Below are positions 63,350 through 64,000 of a stretch of DNA of 64,000 nucleotides, one piece after another. Below the pieces are notes generated by a model. That model had not been told where the DNA came from and made no database searches. It saw nothing but the letters and a program-made list of their open reading frames with translations. The translations under genes were made by a program, and so were the position numbers. The stretch comes from CAYWFP01 sp964457365. Its GTDB lineage: Bacteria > Planctomycetota > SZUA-567. The stretch is taken from assembly GCA_964457365.1 (NCBI GenBank), contig CAYWFP010000007.1, forward strand, positions 12,578 through 76,577, written 5' to 3'. Each line of letters opens with the position of its first letter. Positions within the stretch are counted from its first letter, which is position 1.

Positions 63350-64000
63350 ATGCCCAAGCGTACCGACCTGAAGAAGATCTGCATCATCGGCGCGGGACCG
63401 ATCGTCATCGGCCAGGCGTGCGAGTTCGACTACTCCGGCACCCAGGCCTGCAAGGCGCTCGCCGAGGAAGGGTACGAGGTGGTGCTCGTAAACTCCAACC
63501 CCGCGACCATCATGACCGACCCGGAGACGGCCGACCGCATCTACATCGAGCCGATCACCGTCGAGGCCGTCAGCGAGGTGCTCCGCCAGGAACGCCCCGA
63601 CGCGGTCCTCCCGACCCTCGGCGGCCAGACCGCGCTCAACACCGCCTTCAAGGTCGCCGAGACCGGCATTCTGGAGGAACTGGGGATCGAGATGATCGGC
63701 GCCGACCGCGACGTGATTAACCGCGCCGAGGACCGCGACGCCTTTCGCGAGACCATGCGCGCCACCGGCATCGACCTGCCTCGCTCGGCGCTGGCGCACA
63801 CCATGGCCGAGGCCCGCGCGGCGGTGGATGAGGTCGGTTTTCCCTGCATCATCCGCCCGGCGTTCACGCTCGGCGGCACCGGCGGCGGCACGGCCTACAA
63901 CCACGAGGAGTTCGAGGAGATCGCCGCCGGCGGACTCGCCGCGAGCATGGTCGGCGAGATCCTCGTCGAGGAATCGCTGATCGGCTGGAAGGAGTTCGAG
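63350..64000 (+). CDS. carB: Carbamoyl-phosphate synthase large subunit, 3' end beyond window
   Basis: The first 217 codons of CarB: MPKRTDLKKICIIGAGPIVIGQACEFDYSG, VNSNPATIMTDPE, YIEPIT, TLGGQTALN and the start of the first ATP-grasp domain (PCIIRPAFTLGGTGGG, EESLIGWKEFE). The full protein is normally ~1070 aa, so most lies outside. Twenty-eight nt after carA; AAGGAG lies 11 nt before ATG 63350. Confidence 0.97.
   Translation, partial: MPKRTDLKKICIIGAGPIVIGQACEFDYSGTQACKALAEEGYEVVLVNSNPATIMTDPETADRIYIEPITVEAVSEVLRQERPDAVLPTLGGQTALNTAFKVAETGILEELGIEMIGADRDVINRAEDRDAFRETMRATGIDLPRSALAHTMAEARAAVDEVGFPCIIRPAFTLGGTGGGTAYNHEEFEEIAAGGLAASMVGEILVEESLIGWKEFE

Overview
This 64 kb window is high-GC bacterial DNA, coding throughout and without rRNA or tRNA genes. 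The organism is probably an uncultured member of the Planctomycetes-Verrucomicrobia-Lentisphaerae group or a neighbouring phylum; the assignment is an inference. It rests on the MJ0042-like zinc-ribbon/Yip1 membrane proteins, DUF2752, an N-terminal LEPR-XLL-like motif on a DUF4347 giant protein, a Ser/Thr kinase fused to an FGE-sulfatase domain, a pseudopilin with an Asp-rich loop, two URO-D-like proteins and an archaeal/eukaryal-type ProRS. GTG and TTG starts and 1-8 nt overlaps are frequent, so most genes lie in tight operons. There are two scaffold gaps of 10 N (19698-19707 and 25226-25235); the second breaks proS artificially.

Layout. 1-1745 (-): lexA-recA (recA cut by the window edge) behind a promoter whose spacer holds a CTG-N10-CAG box. 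2344-6347 (+): MpsC-like protein, a shikimate kinase-chorismate synthase fusion behind a leader with an intrinsic terminator, an MFS carrier and purE. 6423-7358 (-): FHA-GGDEF diguanylate cyclase. 7465-9600 (+): relic of an alpha/beta hydrolase, then fetAB-like ABC genes. 9601-10057: AT-rich spacer with 21-bp repeats and a palindrome. 10058-17539 (-): aspS followed by a five-gene envelope/secreted cluster (Asp-rich exported protein with an in-frame UGA, TPR membrane protein, pseudopilin, DUF5060-like glycosidase, NlpC/P60-like protein). 17723-19679 (-): Yip1-like, DUF2752, gph. 19781-25546 (-): proS, ARPP-1-like protein, two membrane proteins, bioF-like, methyltransferase. 25628-30681 (+): zinc-ribbon membrane protein, YjbQ-like, a marC wrecked around a perfect hairpin, MFS carrier, small winged-helix protein.

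31134-35942 (+) is a fatty-acid/phospholipid operon (rpmF-plsX-fabD-fabG-acpP-fabF). It is followed by etfB, a ferredoxin-fused etfA, a methyltransferase, purA, a URO-D-like gene, uppS, cdsA and a small lipoprotein. 43608-51818 (+): phoH, pgpH-like HD phosphodiesterase, ybeY, CNNM-CBS protein, a second URO-D-like gene and a PqqD-M50-HlyD hybrid. 51858-61527 (-): kinase-FGE protein and a 2083-residue surface protein. 61968-64000 (+): carA-carB (carB cut by the edge) behind a strong promoter and a leader with an intrinsic terminator.

Most interesting points: (i) a candidate selenocysteine UGA in the exported protein at 14416-15747, with a well placed hairpin and a downstream extension that closes the operon gap; (ii) two biosynthetic operons (aroK-aroC fusion and carAB) with terminator-containing leaders; (iii) the LexA-type promoter; (iv) the marC hairpin lesion; (v) the giant DUF4347 protein, whose His-Gly/Cys pattern recalls clan CD peptidases.
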